From positions 1-26,426 of the forward strand of contig SKZS01000014.1 of NCBI GenBank assembly GCA_007127255.1: 26,426 nt of DNA, in the 5' to 3' direction. The translations under genes and the position numbers were made by a program. Within the stretch, counting starts at the first letter, position 1, and the number at the start of each line of letters is the position of its first letter. Shown piece by piece: positions 16,553 to 25,421 of this stretch. This DNA comes from Syntrophomonadaceae bacterium (GTDB lineage Bacteria > Bacillota > Dethiobacteria > DTU022). The notes below the pieces were generated by a model. That model was not told the origin of the DNA and searched no databases. It saw only the letters and a list, made by a program, of their open reading frames with translations.

Positions 16553-17206
16553 ATGTTTACAGGTATTATTGAAGAGCTCGGTACTGTCCGTAGAATTAGC
16601 AGTCCCGCTAAAGGGACGGATATAATTATCACAGCTGAGGAAGTTTTGGCCGACCTGAAAATAGGTGATAGTATTGCAGTTAACGGGCCCTGCCTTACAG
16701 TTACTGCTATCGGCCGGGAAAGCTTTACAGCCTGGGTCATGCCGGAAACCTTAAAAAGAACAAACCTGCTGAAGTTGTCAACAGGCAGTCCGGTTAACCT
16801 TGAGCGGGCCATGACCTTAAACAGCCGCCTGGGTGGGCATATGGTCAGCGGTCACATCGATGCTATAGTTGCAATGACCGGGAAAAGCTCTCAGGGCGAT
16901 GCGCTTGTTTTTTCATTTGAAGCGCCGGAACACCTGCTTCGCTATATAATTCCCAAGGGGTCGGTTGCTCTCGATGGTGTAAGCCTGACGGTAATTGATG
17001 TCGATGACAACGGTTTTTCGGTTGGTGTTATTCCTCATACAGCCTCGCAAACCACCCTGGGCCAGAAAGAGATCGGCTCATATGTGAACCTGGAGGTTGA
17101 TTTGATTGGCAAATATGTCGAAAAAATGCTCGCTTCCCACCTGGAAGACAGCAAAGAGAAAACAACGCTGACCATGGATTTATTGCAAGAGAAAGGATAC
17201 CTATAA
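16553..17206 (+). CDS. ribE: Riboflavin synthase alpha subunit
   Basis: 217 residues. It converts two molecules of 6,7-dimethyl-8-ribityllumazine into riboflavin and the pyrimidine precursor. It begins with the signature MFTGIIEELGTV and consists of two homologous lumazine-binding barrels (about 1-97 and 98-200), the second opening with HMVSGHIDA, plus a C-terminal trimerisation helix. GGGAGG (16542-16547) within the end of ribD drives translation; the gap to ribD is 2 bases. Confidence 0.95.
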   Translation: MFTGIIEELGTVRRISSPAKGTDIIITAEEVLADLKIGDSIAVNGPCLTVTAIGRESFTAWVMPETLKRTNLLKLSTGSPVNLERAMTLNSRLGGHMVSGHIDAIVAMTGKSSQGDALVFSFEAPEHLLRYIIPKGSVALDGVSLTVIDVDDNGFSVGVIPHTASQTTLGQKEIGSYVNLEVDLIGKYVEKMLASHLEDSKEKTTLTMDLLQEKGYL

Positions 17207-17225
17207 AATTCAGGAGTGAAGATCT

Positions 17226-18422
17226 ATGAACTTTAACACTATAGAAGAAGCTTTAGACGACTTGAAAAAAGGACGCATGATCGTAGTCGTAGATGATGAA
17301 GATCGTGAAAACGAAGGGGACCTGGTTATGGCAGCATCCAGGGTGACCCCGGAAGCGATAAATTTTATGATTCGCTATGCGAGGGGGCTTGTTTGCGCGC
17401 CGCTTACCTCGCAGAGGGTGAAAGAACTTGATTTGCCCCAGATGGTTACTCAAAATACCGATACTCATTGTACTGCATTTACTGTTTCCGTTGATGCCGG
17501 TTCCTGCAGTACCGGTATATCCGCTTATGAACGGGCAGAGACGGTTAAAACTCTTATTGATCCCGAAACCAGGCCTTCTGACCTGCGCCGTCCGGGACAT
17601 ATTTTTCCGCTGGAAGCAATGGATGGCGGTGTGCTGCGCAGGGCCGGACATACTGAAGCAGCGGTAGACCTGTCCATGCTGGCCGGATTTGAACCGGCAG
17701 GCGTAATCTGCGAAATTATCAACGAAGACGGCAGTATGGCCCGCCTTCCCGAGCTGACTGAGTTTTGCAAAGAGCACAATCTGAAACTTGTCAGTATCGC
17801 TGACCTGATTAACTACAGGATGCAAAAAGAGAAGCTGGTCTGGCGCTCGGCGACTGCAGAACTGCCTACTGCTTTCGGCAATTTTAAATTAATTGTCTAC
17901 GAAAATAATATTGATAACCTTGCTCACCTGGCCCTGGTTTACGGGGAAATCAATCCGGATGAGCCGACCCTGGTCAGGGTCCACTCCGAGTGCCTCACCG
18001 GCGATGTCTTTGCTTCACTGCGTTGTGACTGCGGGAACCAGCTGCACCGGGCTATGAAACAGATAGCAGACTGCGGAACAGGAGCAGTTATCTATATGCG
18101 TCAGGAGGGGCGCGGGATCGGGCTTTTAAATAAAATTCGTGCCTATGAACTGCAGGATAACGGTAAAGATACTGTCGAAGCAAACGAAGCGCTGGGTTTT
18201 GCCGCCGATCTTCGCGACTACGGTGTCGGTGCCCAGATAATGGTCGACCTGGGGTTAAAGAATATAAAACTTTTGACTAACAACCCGCGTAAAGTTAAAG
18301 GCCTTGAAGGCTATGGTATTGATATTATTGAAAGAGTCCCCCTTGAAGTAGAACCATGTCAGTATAACAGCGGTTATCTTTCAACCAAGAAAGCCAAACT
18401 AGGTCACCACTTGAACATATAG
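17226..18422 (+). CDS. ribBA: Bifunctional DHBP synthase / GTP cyclohydrolase II
   Basis: 398 residues. Its two halves make both riboflavin precursors: 3,4-dihydroxy-2-butanone 4-phosphate from ribulose 5-phosphate, and the pyrimidine from GTP. DHBP synthase half (about 1-200): [26 protein letters not shown] and [11 protein letters not shown] cyclohydrolase II half (about 205-398): zinc ligands Cys256, Cys267 and Cys269 in [15 protein letters not shown], then [14 protein letters not shown] and LLTNNPRK. It sits between ribE and ribH, 19 and 24 bases from its neighbours. Confidence 0.96.
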   Translation: MNFNTIEEALDDLKKGRMIVVVDDEDRENEGDLVMAASRVTPEAINFMIRYARGLVCAPLTSQRVKELDLPQMVTQNTDTHCTAFTVSVDAGSCSTGISAYERAETVKTLIDPETRPSDLRRPGHIFPLEAMDGGVLRRAGHTEAAVDLSMLAGFEPAGVICEIINEDGSMARLPELTEFCKEHNLKLVSIADLINYRMQKEKLVWRSATAELPTAFGNFKLIVYENNIDNLAHLALVYGEINPDEPTLVRVHSECLTGDVFASLRCDCGNQLHRAMKQIADCGTGAVIYMRQEGRGIGLLNKIRAYELQDNGKDTVEANEALGFAADLRDYGVGAQIMVDLGLKNIKLLTNNPRKVKGLEGYGIDIIERVPLEVEPCQYNSGYLSTKKAKLGHHLNI

Positions 18423-18446
18423 ATTAAAAAACGAGGAGGGTTAAAT

Positions 18447-18908
18447 TTGAAAACAATTGAAGGAAAACTGGTTGCCCGTGATTATCGTTTTGGCATTATC
18501 GTCAGCCGTTTTAATGAATTTATCTCAGGTCATCTTTTAAGCGGTGCTTTGGATTGTTTCAAACGTCATGAAGTGAAGGAAGAGAGTATCGATATTATCT
18601 GGGTGCCGGGTTCATTTGAAATACCCCTGGCCGCTATGAAAGCGGCAAAAAGTAAACGATACGATGCAGTGATCTGCCTGGGAGCGGTAATTCGCGGTTC
18701 AACCCCTCACTTCGATTATGTTGCCGCAGAAGTTTCCAAGGGGATAGCAACTGTTGGCCTGGATACCGGTGTTCCCGTAATATTTGGAGTAATTACCAGC
18801 GATACCCTGGAGCAGGCTATCGAAAGGGCAGGAAGCAAAGCAGGCAACAAGGGTTGGCAGGCTGCTTTATCTGCTATCGAAATGGCCGACCTGAGCAGTC
18901 AGTTTTAG
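18447..18908 (+). CDS. ribH: 6,7-dimethyl-8-ribityllumazine synthase
   Basis: 153 residues. It condenses the butanone phosphate with the ribitylamino-pyrimidine to make lumazine, the substrate of RibE; family members form pentamers or 60-mer capsids. Motifs: [23 protein letters not shown], and [15 protein letters not shown] with catalytic His88. It starts at TTG, 7 bases after AGGAGG (18434-18439). With ribD, ribE and ribBA it provides all the dedicated rib enzymes except the phosphatase that is usually encoded elsewhere. Confidence 0.95.
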   Translation: MKTIEGKLVARDYRFGIIVSRFNEFISGHLLSGALDCFKRHEVKEESIDIIWVPGSFEIPLAAMKAAKSKRYDAVICLGAVIRGSTPHFDYVAAEVSKGIATVGLDTGVPVIFGVITSDTLEQAIERAGSKAGNKGWQAALSAIEMADLSSQF

Positions 18909-18927
18909 CTGATAAGGAGCCGTACAA

Positions 18928-21603
18928 TTGACATCAACACAGTCGAAAAAACTGGTCATCATTGATGGCAACAGCCTCCTGTACAGGGCATTTTATGCCC
19001 TGCCGCCCCTCCAGAATCGCCGCGGTGAACATACCAATGCGGTTTATGGATTTACCACGATGCTCCTTAAACTGCTCGAGTCTGAGGAGCCGGATTATAT
19101 TGCCGTCGCTTTTGACCCCCCGAAGCCTTCTTTCCGGGTCCGGATTGCTGAGACCTACAAAGCCCAGCGTGAAAAGACCCCACCTGAGTTGAGTGAGCAG
19201 GTTCAGCGAACCCGTGAGATACTGGAGGCCATGCATATTCCCATATTTGAGGTAGAAGATTTCGAAGCAGACGATGTTATCGGCACCCTGGCTGCTCAAT
19301 TTGCCCGGCAGGATGATAATGAAGTAACCGTTGTTTCCGGTGATGCCGATTTGCTCCAGCTAATCGGAGAAAAAGTTACCGTTATGCTTACAAAAAAAGG
19401 GATAACCCAGATGGAACGGTATGACAGCGCCAGCTTAAAAGAAAAGTATGGACTTGCTCCCGAACAGGTAATCGATTTCAAGGCGCTAAAAGGTGATCCT
19501 TCTGACAATATTCCCGGTGTGCCCGGCATTGGGGAAAAGACCGCCCGCAACCTGCTTGAAGAATACGGGAACCTGGAAAACATTTATAACAATATTGATC
19601 AGCTTAAAAATAAAACAGCTGAAAAACTTAAGGAATATCGAGAACCCCTTTATATCGGGCGAGACCTGGTTACCCTGCGCTATGATGTTCCAGTTAATTG
19701 TGACTGGGAGCAGTGCCGCTTCAGTGAACCCGATTACGAAAAGCTGCTTTCCATATTTAGCGAACTGGAATTTAAAAGCCTGGTAAACAAGCTCAAGCCT
19801 TCCTCCGGGGGCGGCAAAGCAGAGGGCGGGGAGAACCAGGCAGGCGAGCAGATTGAGAGTATCGATGCTCTTAATAATTTACTTGATAAACTTGGGCAGG
19901 GTGATATTATTGCTCTCTCTATTGAACATTACAGGGGACGTCCTTACTGGCGTCAACCGGTTTTGGCCCTCGGCCTCTCCGCCAGGGAGAAAGAAGGTTA
20001 CTATCTTGACCCTGTCTCTTTTTCGGGTAGGGAAGCGAAAATCTGGGAAAAGTTGTCTTCCCTGCGGGAAAAGGGTGCCGGCTTGCTGGTTCACAACGTT
20101 AAGCAGTGGCATCATCTTTTTCTTGAGCGCGGCTTAAAACCTCCCCATTTTGTTTTTGATACCTATTTGGCTGCCTATCTTGTAGATCCCGCCAGGGGCG
20201 GGTACAGCCTGCCGGATTTGCTTCAATATTACCTGGGAATTGAAATCGAACGGTCACCGGTAAAGAAGAAGGAACAGCCCGATATAAAAAAGAAGGGTAT
20301 CCGGCTGGCCGAGGAGGCCAGGCATCTCTTTTCTTTGCAAAAAAGTTTGTCAGAAGAGCTGGATATGCAGGAATTGACGGGGCTTCTCACCGATCTGGAA
20401 ATGCCTCTCGCCCGGGTGCTTGCCCGTATGGAGCAGCAGGGTATGGCTGTTGACAGTGATTATTTACGTGACTTGTCGGCTGAAATACGCAGCCGCCTGG
20501 AAGAACTGGAAGGCAAAATCTATCTGCAGGCCGGGGAAGAATTTAACCTCAATTCACCGCAGCAGCTTTCCAAAATATTGTTCGACAAACTGCAGCTGCC
20601 TGAAATTCGTAAAACCAAGACTGGCCGTTCAACTGATGCCCGGGTCCTGGAAGAACTATCTTACCACCATGAGATAGCAGCGCTCTTGCTGCACTACCGC
20701 CAGCTGGCTAAGCTGGAAGGGACCTACCTGGCGGGCCTGATAGAGATAGTCGACCCTCGGCAGGAAAAAATATACACCACCTTTAACCAGGCTGCCACGG
20801 TCACCGGGCGTCTCAGCAGCAGCGATCCCAACCTGCAAAATATTCCCATTCGCCTTGAAGAAGGCAGGCGAATCAGGCGCGCTTTTATTCCTTCGGACAA
20901 AGAAAAGATACTTTTTGCCGCCGATTATTCCCAGGTTGAACTGCGCATCCTGGCCCACCTTTCACAGGATCCAATCCTGGTTGAAGCTTTCAAAACAGGG
21001 CAGGACATACACCGCCGCACTGCTGCCGAAGTCAACAACATCGGACTGGATGAAGTTACCCCGCTGATGAGAGAAAAAGCGAAAGCTGTTAATTTTGGCA
21101 TTATATACGGCTCCAGTGATTACGGATTGGCCCAGAACCTGAAAATTCCCCGTGCCGAGGCCAAAGCATATATTGATAGCTATTTCGAGCGCTACCAGGG
21201 GGTCAGGGAGTATATGGACAGAATCATTAACCAGGCCCGCGAACAGGGTTATGTAAAAACAATGTTTAACCGCAGACGGTACCTGCCCGAAATTCACTCA
21301 TCGAATCATAATACCCGTAGTTTTGCCGAAAGGATGGCTTTGAATACGCCCATCCAGGGTTCCGCTGCCGATATTCTTAAGCTGGCCATGGTCAAGATAG
21401 CAAAGATTGTGGAAGAAGGCGGCTTCAATGCAGCAATGCTGCTGCAGATTCATGACGAACTGCTCTTTGAAATTGATTCATCAGAGCTTGACTTTTTCGC
21501 CCCAATGGTTAAACAGGAAATGGAACAGGCCTACGAAATATCTGTCCCCCTGCAGGTAGACTTGAAACACGGTACTAACTGGGAAGAATTAAAGGAACTG
21601 TAA
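18928..21603 (+). CDS. polA: DNA polymerase I
   Basis: 891 residues. It fills gaps and removes Okazaki primers. An N-terminal 5' nuclease (about 1-290) has DGNSLLYRAFYAL, EADDVIGTLA, SGDADLLQL and GDPSDNIPGVPGIGEKTA. The central 3'-5' exonuclease-like domain (about 310-490) is degenerate: the DxE of motif I reads S331-I-E333, the Asp of motif II is Trp (NVKQWH), and motif III has lost its Asp, so proofreading is probably absent, as in several Bacillota enzymes. Polymerase motifs are intact: A with D666 (DYSQVELRI), B R715 to G728 (KAVNFGIIYG), C HDE at 842-844. It starts at TTG, 8 bases after AAGGAG, 19 bases after ribH, and may be co-transcribed with the rib genes. Confidence 0.96.
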   Translation: MTSTQSKKLVIIDGNSLLYRAFYALPPLQNRRGEHTNAVYGFTTMLLKLLESEEPDYIAVAFDPPKPSFRVRIAETYKAQREKTPPELSEQVQRTREILEAMHIPIFEVEDFEADDVIGTLAAQFARQDDNEVTVVSGDADLLQLIGEKVTVMLTKKGITQMERYDSASLKEKYGLAPEQVIDFKALKGDPSDNIPGVPGIGEKTARNLLEEYGNLENIYNNIDQLKNKTAEKLKEYREPLYIGRDLVTLRYDVPVNCDWEQCRFSEPDYEKLLSIFSELEFKSLVNKLKPSSGGGKAEGGENQAGEQIESIDALNNLLDKLGQGDIIALSIEHYRGRPYWRQPVLALGLSAREKEGYYLDPVSFSGREAKIWEKLSSLREKGAGLLVHNVKQWHHLFLERGLKPPHFVFDTYLAAYLVDPARGGYSLPDLLQYYLGIEIERSPVKKKEQPDIKKKGIRLAEEARHLFSLQKSLSEELDMQELTGLLTDLEMPLARVLARMEQQGMAVDSDYLRDLSAEIRSRLEELEGKIYLQAGEEFNLNSPQQLSKILFDKLQLPEIRKTKTGRSTDARVLEELSYHHEIAALLLHYRQLAKLEGTYLAGLIEIVDPRQEKIYTTFNQAATVTGRLSSSDPNLQNIPIRLEEGRRIRRAFIPSDKEKILFAADYSQVELRILAHLSQDPILVEAFKTGQDIHRRTAAEVNNIGLDEVTPLMREKAKAVNFGIIYGSSDYGLAQNLKIPRAEAKAYIDSYFERYQGVREYMDRIINQAREQGYVKTMFNRRRYLPEIHSSNHNTRSFAERMALNTPIQGSAADILKLAMVKIAKIVEEGGFNAAMLLQIHDELLFEIDSSELDFFAPMVKQEMEQAYEISVPLQVDLKHGTNWEELKEL

Positions 21604-21654
21604 AAGGCTAAAGCCGCTATCCAGGATTCAGCAAAAAATGACGGAGATACTTCT

Positions 21655-21843
21655 CACAGGATAGAAATACTAACAAGTAAAATGTAGGGGTACGATAAAA
21701 TTATTAACTAGTAAAATGCAGGGACACTATATTAATATTAACTAGTAAAATGCAGGGACACGATATTAATATTAACAGGTAAAATGTAGTAGCACGATAG
21801 AAATATTAATAAGCAAAATGTAGGGGCACGGCGCGCCGTGCCC
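21655..21843. repeat. 34-bp degenerate tandem repeats ending in a GC-rich palindrome
   Basis: Four consecutive 34-bp units at 21672-21705, 21706-21739, 21740-21773 and 21774-21807, plus a 3' half-unit before them (21655-21671) and a 5' half-unit after them from 21808. Shared pattern: AAC-AGTAAAATG-AGGG, then ACGAT and AT-rich sequence ending in TATT. Units 2 and 3 differ at one position. The last half-unit runs into a perfect 20-bp palindrome, GGGCACGGCGCGCCGTGCCC (21824-21843). There are no unique spacers, so this is not CRISPR. The intergenic position and palindromic end suggest decayed short repeats of the MITE or REP kind; an expressed hairpin is also possible. Confidence 0.75.
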
Positions 21844-21868
21844 GATTGCTGAAAAATGGAGATACAAG

Positions 21869-22690
21869 TTGCCCGAACTTCCTGAAGTTGAAACAATTAG
21901 ACGCGAACTGGAGCCGCTGATCGGGGGCAAAACATTTGCCGAACCCATTTTACATATGCCTTCTACCATCGCCTATCCATCCCCCGAAGAATTTACATCC
22001 GGCCTGGAAGGCAGAGCTGTAAAAGCCCTGGCCCGCCGGGGCAAATACTTATTTATCGATCTTGACCTGGGTATACTGACCGTCCACCTGCGAATGACCG
22101 GCAATCTGCTATTTAGCGAAACAGGCCTGCCCGAGGAAACCCGCTTCCTGCGGGTCACTCTGCCCTTTACTGACGGAACGGTCCTGCACTATTCCGATAT
22201 GCGCCGTTTTGGTCGCCTTTGGCTGACTGTTGATCAGCAGGAACTAGAGAAGGTTGTCTTGAAAAAAGTTGGTCCCGATATTTTGAATGAAGTGAGCCGT
22301 AAGGAATTTTTGGAACTACTCGGGAAAAGGCAGAAGGCTAAACTGAAAGCCCTGCTGCTCGATCAAAGCTTTGTTGCTGGTATGGGTAATATCTACACGG
22401 ATGAATGTCTTTACCGCTGCGGACTTCATCCGGAAAGAGCAGCGGGAACCCTGGACCGGGATAAAGGACAGGAACTATACCAGGCCATCCAGGATGTTCT
22501 TGCAGACGGTATTAAATACGGCGGCACCACCTTTCGGGACTACCGCAACGCCAGCGGAGCGCTCGGGGAATTTCAGGAAAAGCTCGGTGTTTACGGCCGT
22601 AAGGATGGTTTATGTCCTTGCGGAGCGTCGATCGAAAAAAAAGTTGTAGCCGGGCGGGGCACCTATTACTGTCCCAAATGTCAAAAATAA
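21869..22690 (+). CDS. mutM: Formamidopyrimidine-DNA glycosylase (Fpg/MutM)
   Basis: 273 residues. It excises 8-oxoguanine and other oxidised purines. The start at TTG 21869 is fixed by the need for an N-terminal Pro after Met processing (PELPEVETI): Pro2 is the nucleophile and Glu3 its partner. GGAGA lies 6 bases upstream. Lys59, a helix-two-turn-helix region with GMGNIYTDE, and Arg263 in the zinc finger loop are present. The zinc finger cysteines are 249, 251, 268 and 271; the first pair is Cys-Pro-Cys rather than the family's Cys-X-X-Cys. polA-mutM-coaE is a common order in clostridia. Confidence 0.94.
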   Translation: MPELPEVETIRRELEPLIGGKTFAEPILHMPSTIAYPSPEEFTSGLEGRAVKALARRGKYLFIDLDLGILTVHLRMTGNLLFSETGLPEETRFLRVTLPFTDGTVLHYSDMRRFGRLWLTVDQQELEKVVLKKVGPDILNEVSRKEFLELLGKRQKAKLKALLLDQSFVAGMGNIYTDECLYRCGLHPERAAGTLDRDKGQELYQAIQDVLADGIKYGGTTFRDYRNASGALGEFQEKLGVYGRKDGLCPCGASIEKKVVAGRGTYYCPKCQK

Positions 22691-22761
22691 AACTACTTCT
22701 TGAAGCTAAGGCGGTGCAGTTCCAGCCTGTGAGCTCAGAGTGTGCATTATACTTAAACAGC

Positions 22762-22790
22762 TTTAACACTGACAATAAAAGTAATATTAT
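22762..22790 (+). promoter_or_regulatory. Weak candidate promoter upstream of coaE
   Basis: TTTAAC (22762-22767), 17-base spacer, TATTAT (22785-22790). The -10 is good and the -35 poor. The 211 bases between mutM and coaE contain no other clear signal and no terminator that I can see. Confidence 0.3.
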
Positions 22791-22901
22791 ATAAAGAGCA
22801 GGTTGCTATTCAGCCATACTTAGCAGATTCTACTGTATCATTTATTTTTGGCACCAGAGACCGAGCAGCAATTTGAATAGAAAAGAAAGCCTGGTGAGTA
22901 G

Positions 22902-23492
22902 ATGATAATCGGATTAACCGGGGGAATCGCCTCGGGTAAAAGTACCGTAGGAAAAATGCTGGAGGAAAAGGGAGCTCATCTGCTTGACGCCGATAAGCTT
23001 GCCCGGGAAGCGGTTGAACCCGGTCAACCGGCCTGGCATGAAATAGTTGACTGGCTTGGCGAAAAAATACTGCTGCCCGATCAAACTATTGACCGGGCCG
23101 GGCTGGCCAAACTTGTTTTTAAAGATAAGGAGAAATTGAAAAAATTAAACAGTATAGTTCATCCATGGGTTGGCTCACGATTTAATGCTTTGTCAGGGGA
23201 GATAAAAGCAAAAGACCCGGGAGCTATCCTGGTATACGATATACCGCTGCTTTTCGAAGCAGGTATGGAGGGTATAGTTGATCATATTCTCCTGGTTTAC
23301 GTTCCCCGTGAGGTGCAGATAGAGCGGCTGCAGCAGCGTGACGGTTTATCCCGATCCGAAGCGGAACTACGCCTGGAAGCCCAGATGCCCCTGGAAGAAA
23401 AAAGAGATCAATCTGATACTGTAATAGATAACAGCGGTTCCCTGGCGTCTACTGCCCGCCAGGTCAATCAATTCTGGCAAACTATTATTTAA
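22902..23492 (+). CDS. coaE: Dephospho-CoA kinase
   Basis: 196 residues. It phosphorylates the 3'-hydroxyl of the ribose of dephospho-CoA, the last step of coenzyme A synthesis; the middle steps are encoded by coaBC in this window. P-loop [13 protein letters not shown] lies near residues 4-16, followed by [20 protein letters not shown] and [12 protein letters not shown], all typical of the family. GGTGAG precedes the ATG. It is 13 bases from the next gene and probably shares its transcript. Confidence 0.95.
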   Translation: MIIGLTGGIASGKSTVGKMLEEKGAHLLDADKLAREAVEPGQPAWHEIVDWLGEKILLPDQTIDRAGLAKLVFKDKEKLKKLNSIVHPWVGSRFNALSGEIKAKDPGAILVYDIPLLFEAGMEGIVDHILLVYVPREVQIERLQQRDGLSRSEAELRLEAQMPLEEKRDQSDTVIDNSGSLASTARQVNQFWQTII

Positions 23493-23505
23493 GAGGAGGC
23501 TGTTT

Positions 23506-24510
23506 ATGCGTACTGTAACGTTGATTAAAGGTGATGGTATTGGGCCTGAGATATCAGAAGCTACGCTGAAAGTAATTGAAGCGGCAGGAGTAAAAATTGC
23601 CTGGGATGAAGTCAGGGCTGGTGAGGGAGCAATTGAGGAATTCGGCACCCCCCTTCCTGAAGCGGTAATAAATTCTTTGAAAAAAAATGGTCTGGGGCTA
23701 AAGGGACCGCTTACTACTCCGATAGGTTCAGGATTTCGCAGTATCAATGTCGCTTTACGCATGGAACTGGATTTATATGCTAATCTACGCCCATCGAAAA
23801 CCTTTCCGGGTGTGCGCTCCCGCTATGAAGATATAGATCTGGTTGTAGTCCGGGAGAATACTGAAGATCTCTATTCGGGGGTCGAGCACATGGTTGGTAA
23901 GGATGCTGCAGAAAGCATCAAGATTATTACCCGCAGCGCTTCCGAGCGTATTGTCCGCTTTGCCTTCGATTATGCTGTAGTTAATAACAGGAAAAAAGTA
24001 ACTGCTGTTCACAAGGCAAATATTCTAAAACTAAGTGACGGTCTGTTTCTTGAAGTAGCCCGCGAAGTGGCAGAAAAATATCCGCAGATTGAATTTGAAG
24101 ATCGGATTGTCGATAATATGGCTATGCAGCTGGTCCAGAAACCGGAGATATATGATGTTCTGGTCATGCCGAATCTTTACGGCGATATCTTATCCGACTT
24201 GTGCGCAGGGCTGGTTGGCGGCCTCGGCCTGGTTCCCGGTGCGAATATCGGTGACAGTGCTGCCCTTTTTGAACCGGTTCATGGCAGCGCTCCGAAATAT
24301 GCCGGTAAAAATTATGTCAACCCTTCAGCGATGATTATGGCTGCTGTCCTGATGTTAAAGCATATGGGCGAAAAAGATGCTGCAGACCGGATTGAAAAAG
24401 CCCTGGCTGACCAGATCAGGGAAGGAAAAGATCTCACCGCTGATCTTGGGGGCACCGCCGGAACTGCAGAAATGGCTGCAGCCCTGGTGGAGCGGATAAA
24501 AAGCCGGTAA
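23506..24510 (+). CDS. Isocitrate dehydrogenase, short type (isocitrate/isopropylmalate dehydrogenase family)
   Basis: 334 residues. Beta-decarboxylating dehydrogenase with [10 protein letters not shown] at the N-terminus, [10 protein letters not shown], the metal-binding region [13 protein letters not shown] and the cofactor loop [15 protein letters not shown]. The substrate segment [12 protein letters not shown] with Ser79 and Asn81 followed by YANLRP matches isocitrate dehydrogenases rather than isopropylmalate dehydrogenases, and there is no leu operon here. In the cofactor loop K264, Y265 and V271 match NADP-specific residues of E. coli Icd (K344, Y345, V351), but the C-terminus ([11 protein letters not shown]) is of the short NAD-type. 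Homoisocitrate or related substrates cannot be excluded. AGGAGG (23494-23499) is 6 bases before the ATG. Confidence 0.85.
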   Translation: MRTVTLIKGDGIGPEISEATLKVIEAAGVKIAWDEVRAGEGAIEEFGTPLPEAVINSLKKNGLGLKGPLTTPIGSGFRSINVALRMELDLYANLRPSKTFPGVRSRYEDIDLVVVRENTEDLYSGVEHMVGKDAAESIKIITRSASERIVRFAFDYAVVNNRKKVTAVHKANILKLSDGLFLEVAREVAEKYPQIEFEDRIVDNMAMQLVQKPEIYDVLVMPNLYGDILSDLCAGLVGGLGLVPGANIGDSAALFEPVHGSAPKYAGKNYVNPSAMIMAAVLMLKHMGEKDAADRIEKALADQIREGKDLTADLGGTAGTAEMAAALVERIKSR

Positions 24511-24569
24511 CAGTGGGACCGGAGCATAAGATATTATGCCCCGGATCTAATCGAACAGGGGAGATAAAA

Positions 24570-25421
24570 ATGCGCGTTTGCGTGATTTCAATGTCCGGGT
24601 TAAGGTTAAACGACGCAGATCATTACAGCTCGGATCTAACGGACATACTAAAAAGCAGCGGCGCCGAACTGGCTGTTTTACCTGCTCACAGTGCGCTCAT
24701 GCTTGGCCTGGCCGGTGGCGCCCTGGAGCCCGCTTCCGATTTTAACAGTAGTTTTCAGCAGTACATACAAAGCCACCGTGATTGGAACAACCGGTTCATA
24801 GATATTCACAGCCGCCTCGCCTGTAGTAATAATATATACCTGGCAGCCGGTACCCTTGTTGAAAAAGACGCCGGTGCGCACTATCACAGCGCGTACTGCT
24901 TTAACCCTAAAGGAGAGATCTGCGGCAGCCAGCGGCAAACGCATCTTACCTGGGCGGAACGTGAAATCGGATTAAGCAGGGGAGAAGAGTTAAACATATT
25001 TAACGTGAACGGTTTCCAGGCCGGGCTGGTTGTTGGAAATGACGCCCGTCACCCGGAAGTCGGCCGCATTTTTGCCCTGCGCGGTGCCGGTCTTCTTCTT
25101 CATTCAGGCGCTCTTGCAGCAGGCTTTAACTGCTGGCCGCAGGCCGCCGGCATGTGGTCACAGGTCCAGCAGAACCAGTTTTGGGCCCTGGAAGCGCAGC
25201 TAAGCGGCACAATCAACGGGCGTACTTTCGGAGCACCATCAGCTGTTATCGGTCCCTGTGAAATCACACCCGGTCAAAGCGGCTACTTAAACCGCGGCTA
25301 CCCGCATACCAGCATGGTTACGGCTGATCTGGATGAGAAGGCCCGCCAAAAGATCAAAGAAGATTACCCCCTTCTTAAACTTTTAAATACGGAGGCTTAT
25401 TCAGATCTCAAAAGGCTTTAA
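24570..25421 (+). CDS. Nitrilase-superfamily homologue lacking the catalytic triad (probable pseudoenzyme)
   Basis: 284 residues. The fold is recognised from the order of segments shared with carbon-nitrogen hydrolases and with the next gene: GSQRQTHL, VVGNDARHPEVGR and GPCEITPG. The nitrilase Glu-Lys-Cys triad is absent: the Glu of the usual PE motif is Ala39 (LPAHSA), Lys is Gln123 and the nucleophilic Cys is Gly156. The downstream protein keeps all three. It is therefore probably not a hydrolase by the usual mechanism; a structural or regulatory partner is possible. ATG 24570 is chosen because AGGGGAGA is 5 bases upstream; the frame extends to a GTG at 24513. The stop at 25419-25421 may be premature: one extra base near 25410-25413 would add about 39 codons. 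Confidence 0.7.
   Translation: MRVCVISMSGLRLNDADHYSSDLTDILKSSGAELAVLPAHSALMLGLAGGALEPASDFNSSFQQYIQSHRDWNNRFIDIHSRLACSNNIYLAAGTLVEKDAGAHYHSAYCFNPKGEICGSQRQTHLTWAEREIGLSRGEELNIFNVNGFQAGLVVGNDARHPEVGRIFALRGAGLLLHSGALAAGFNCWPQAAGMWSQVQQNQFWALEAQLSGTINGRTFGAPSAVIGPCEITPGQSGYLNRGYPHTSMVTADLDEKARQKIKEDYPLLKLLNTEAYSDLKRL

Noticed and set aside
17253..17825. 190-codon minus-strand open frame opposite ribBA
   Set aside because: Antisense shadow of a strongly conserved coding region; composition is that of a reverse-complement frame.
21672..21843. CRISPR array
   Set aside because: The 34-bp units are directly contiguous and vary; there are no unique spacers and no cas genes.
21824..21843. GC palindrome as a rho-independent terminator for polA
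   Set aside because: The hairpin would be stable but no T-tract follows on either strand.
22612..22794. Small open frame running out of mutM into the mutM-coaE gap
   Set aside because: Most of it overlaps the zinc finger of mutM in another frame, and the rest has no recognisable protein character or ribosome binding site.
25407..25415. Programmed -1 frameshift site in the triad-less nitrilase homologue
   Set aside because: The context CTCAAAAGG is not a good slippery heptamer and I see no strong downstream hairpin; mutation or sequence error is simpler.
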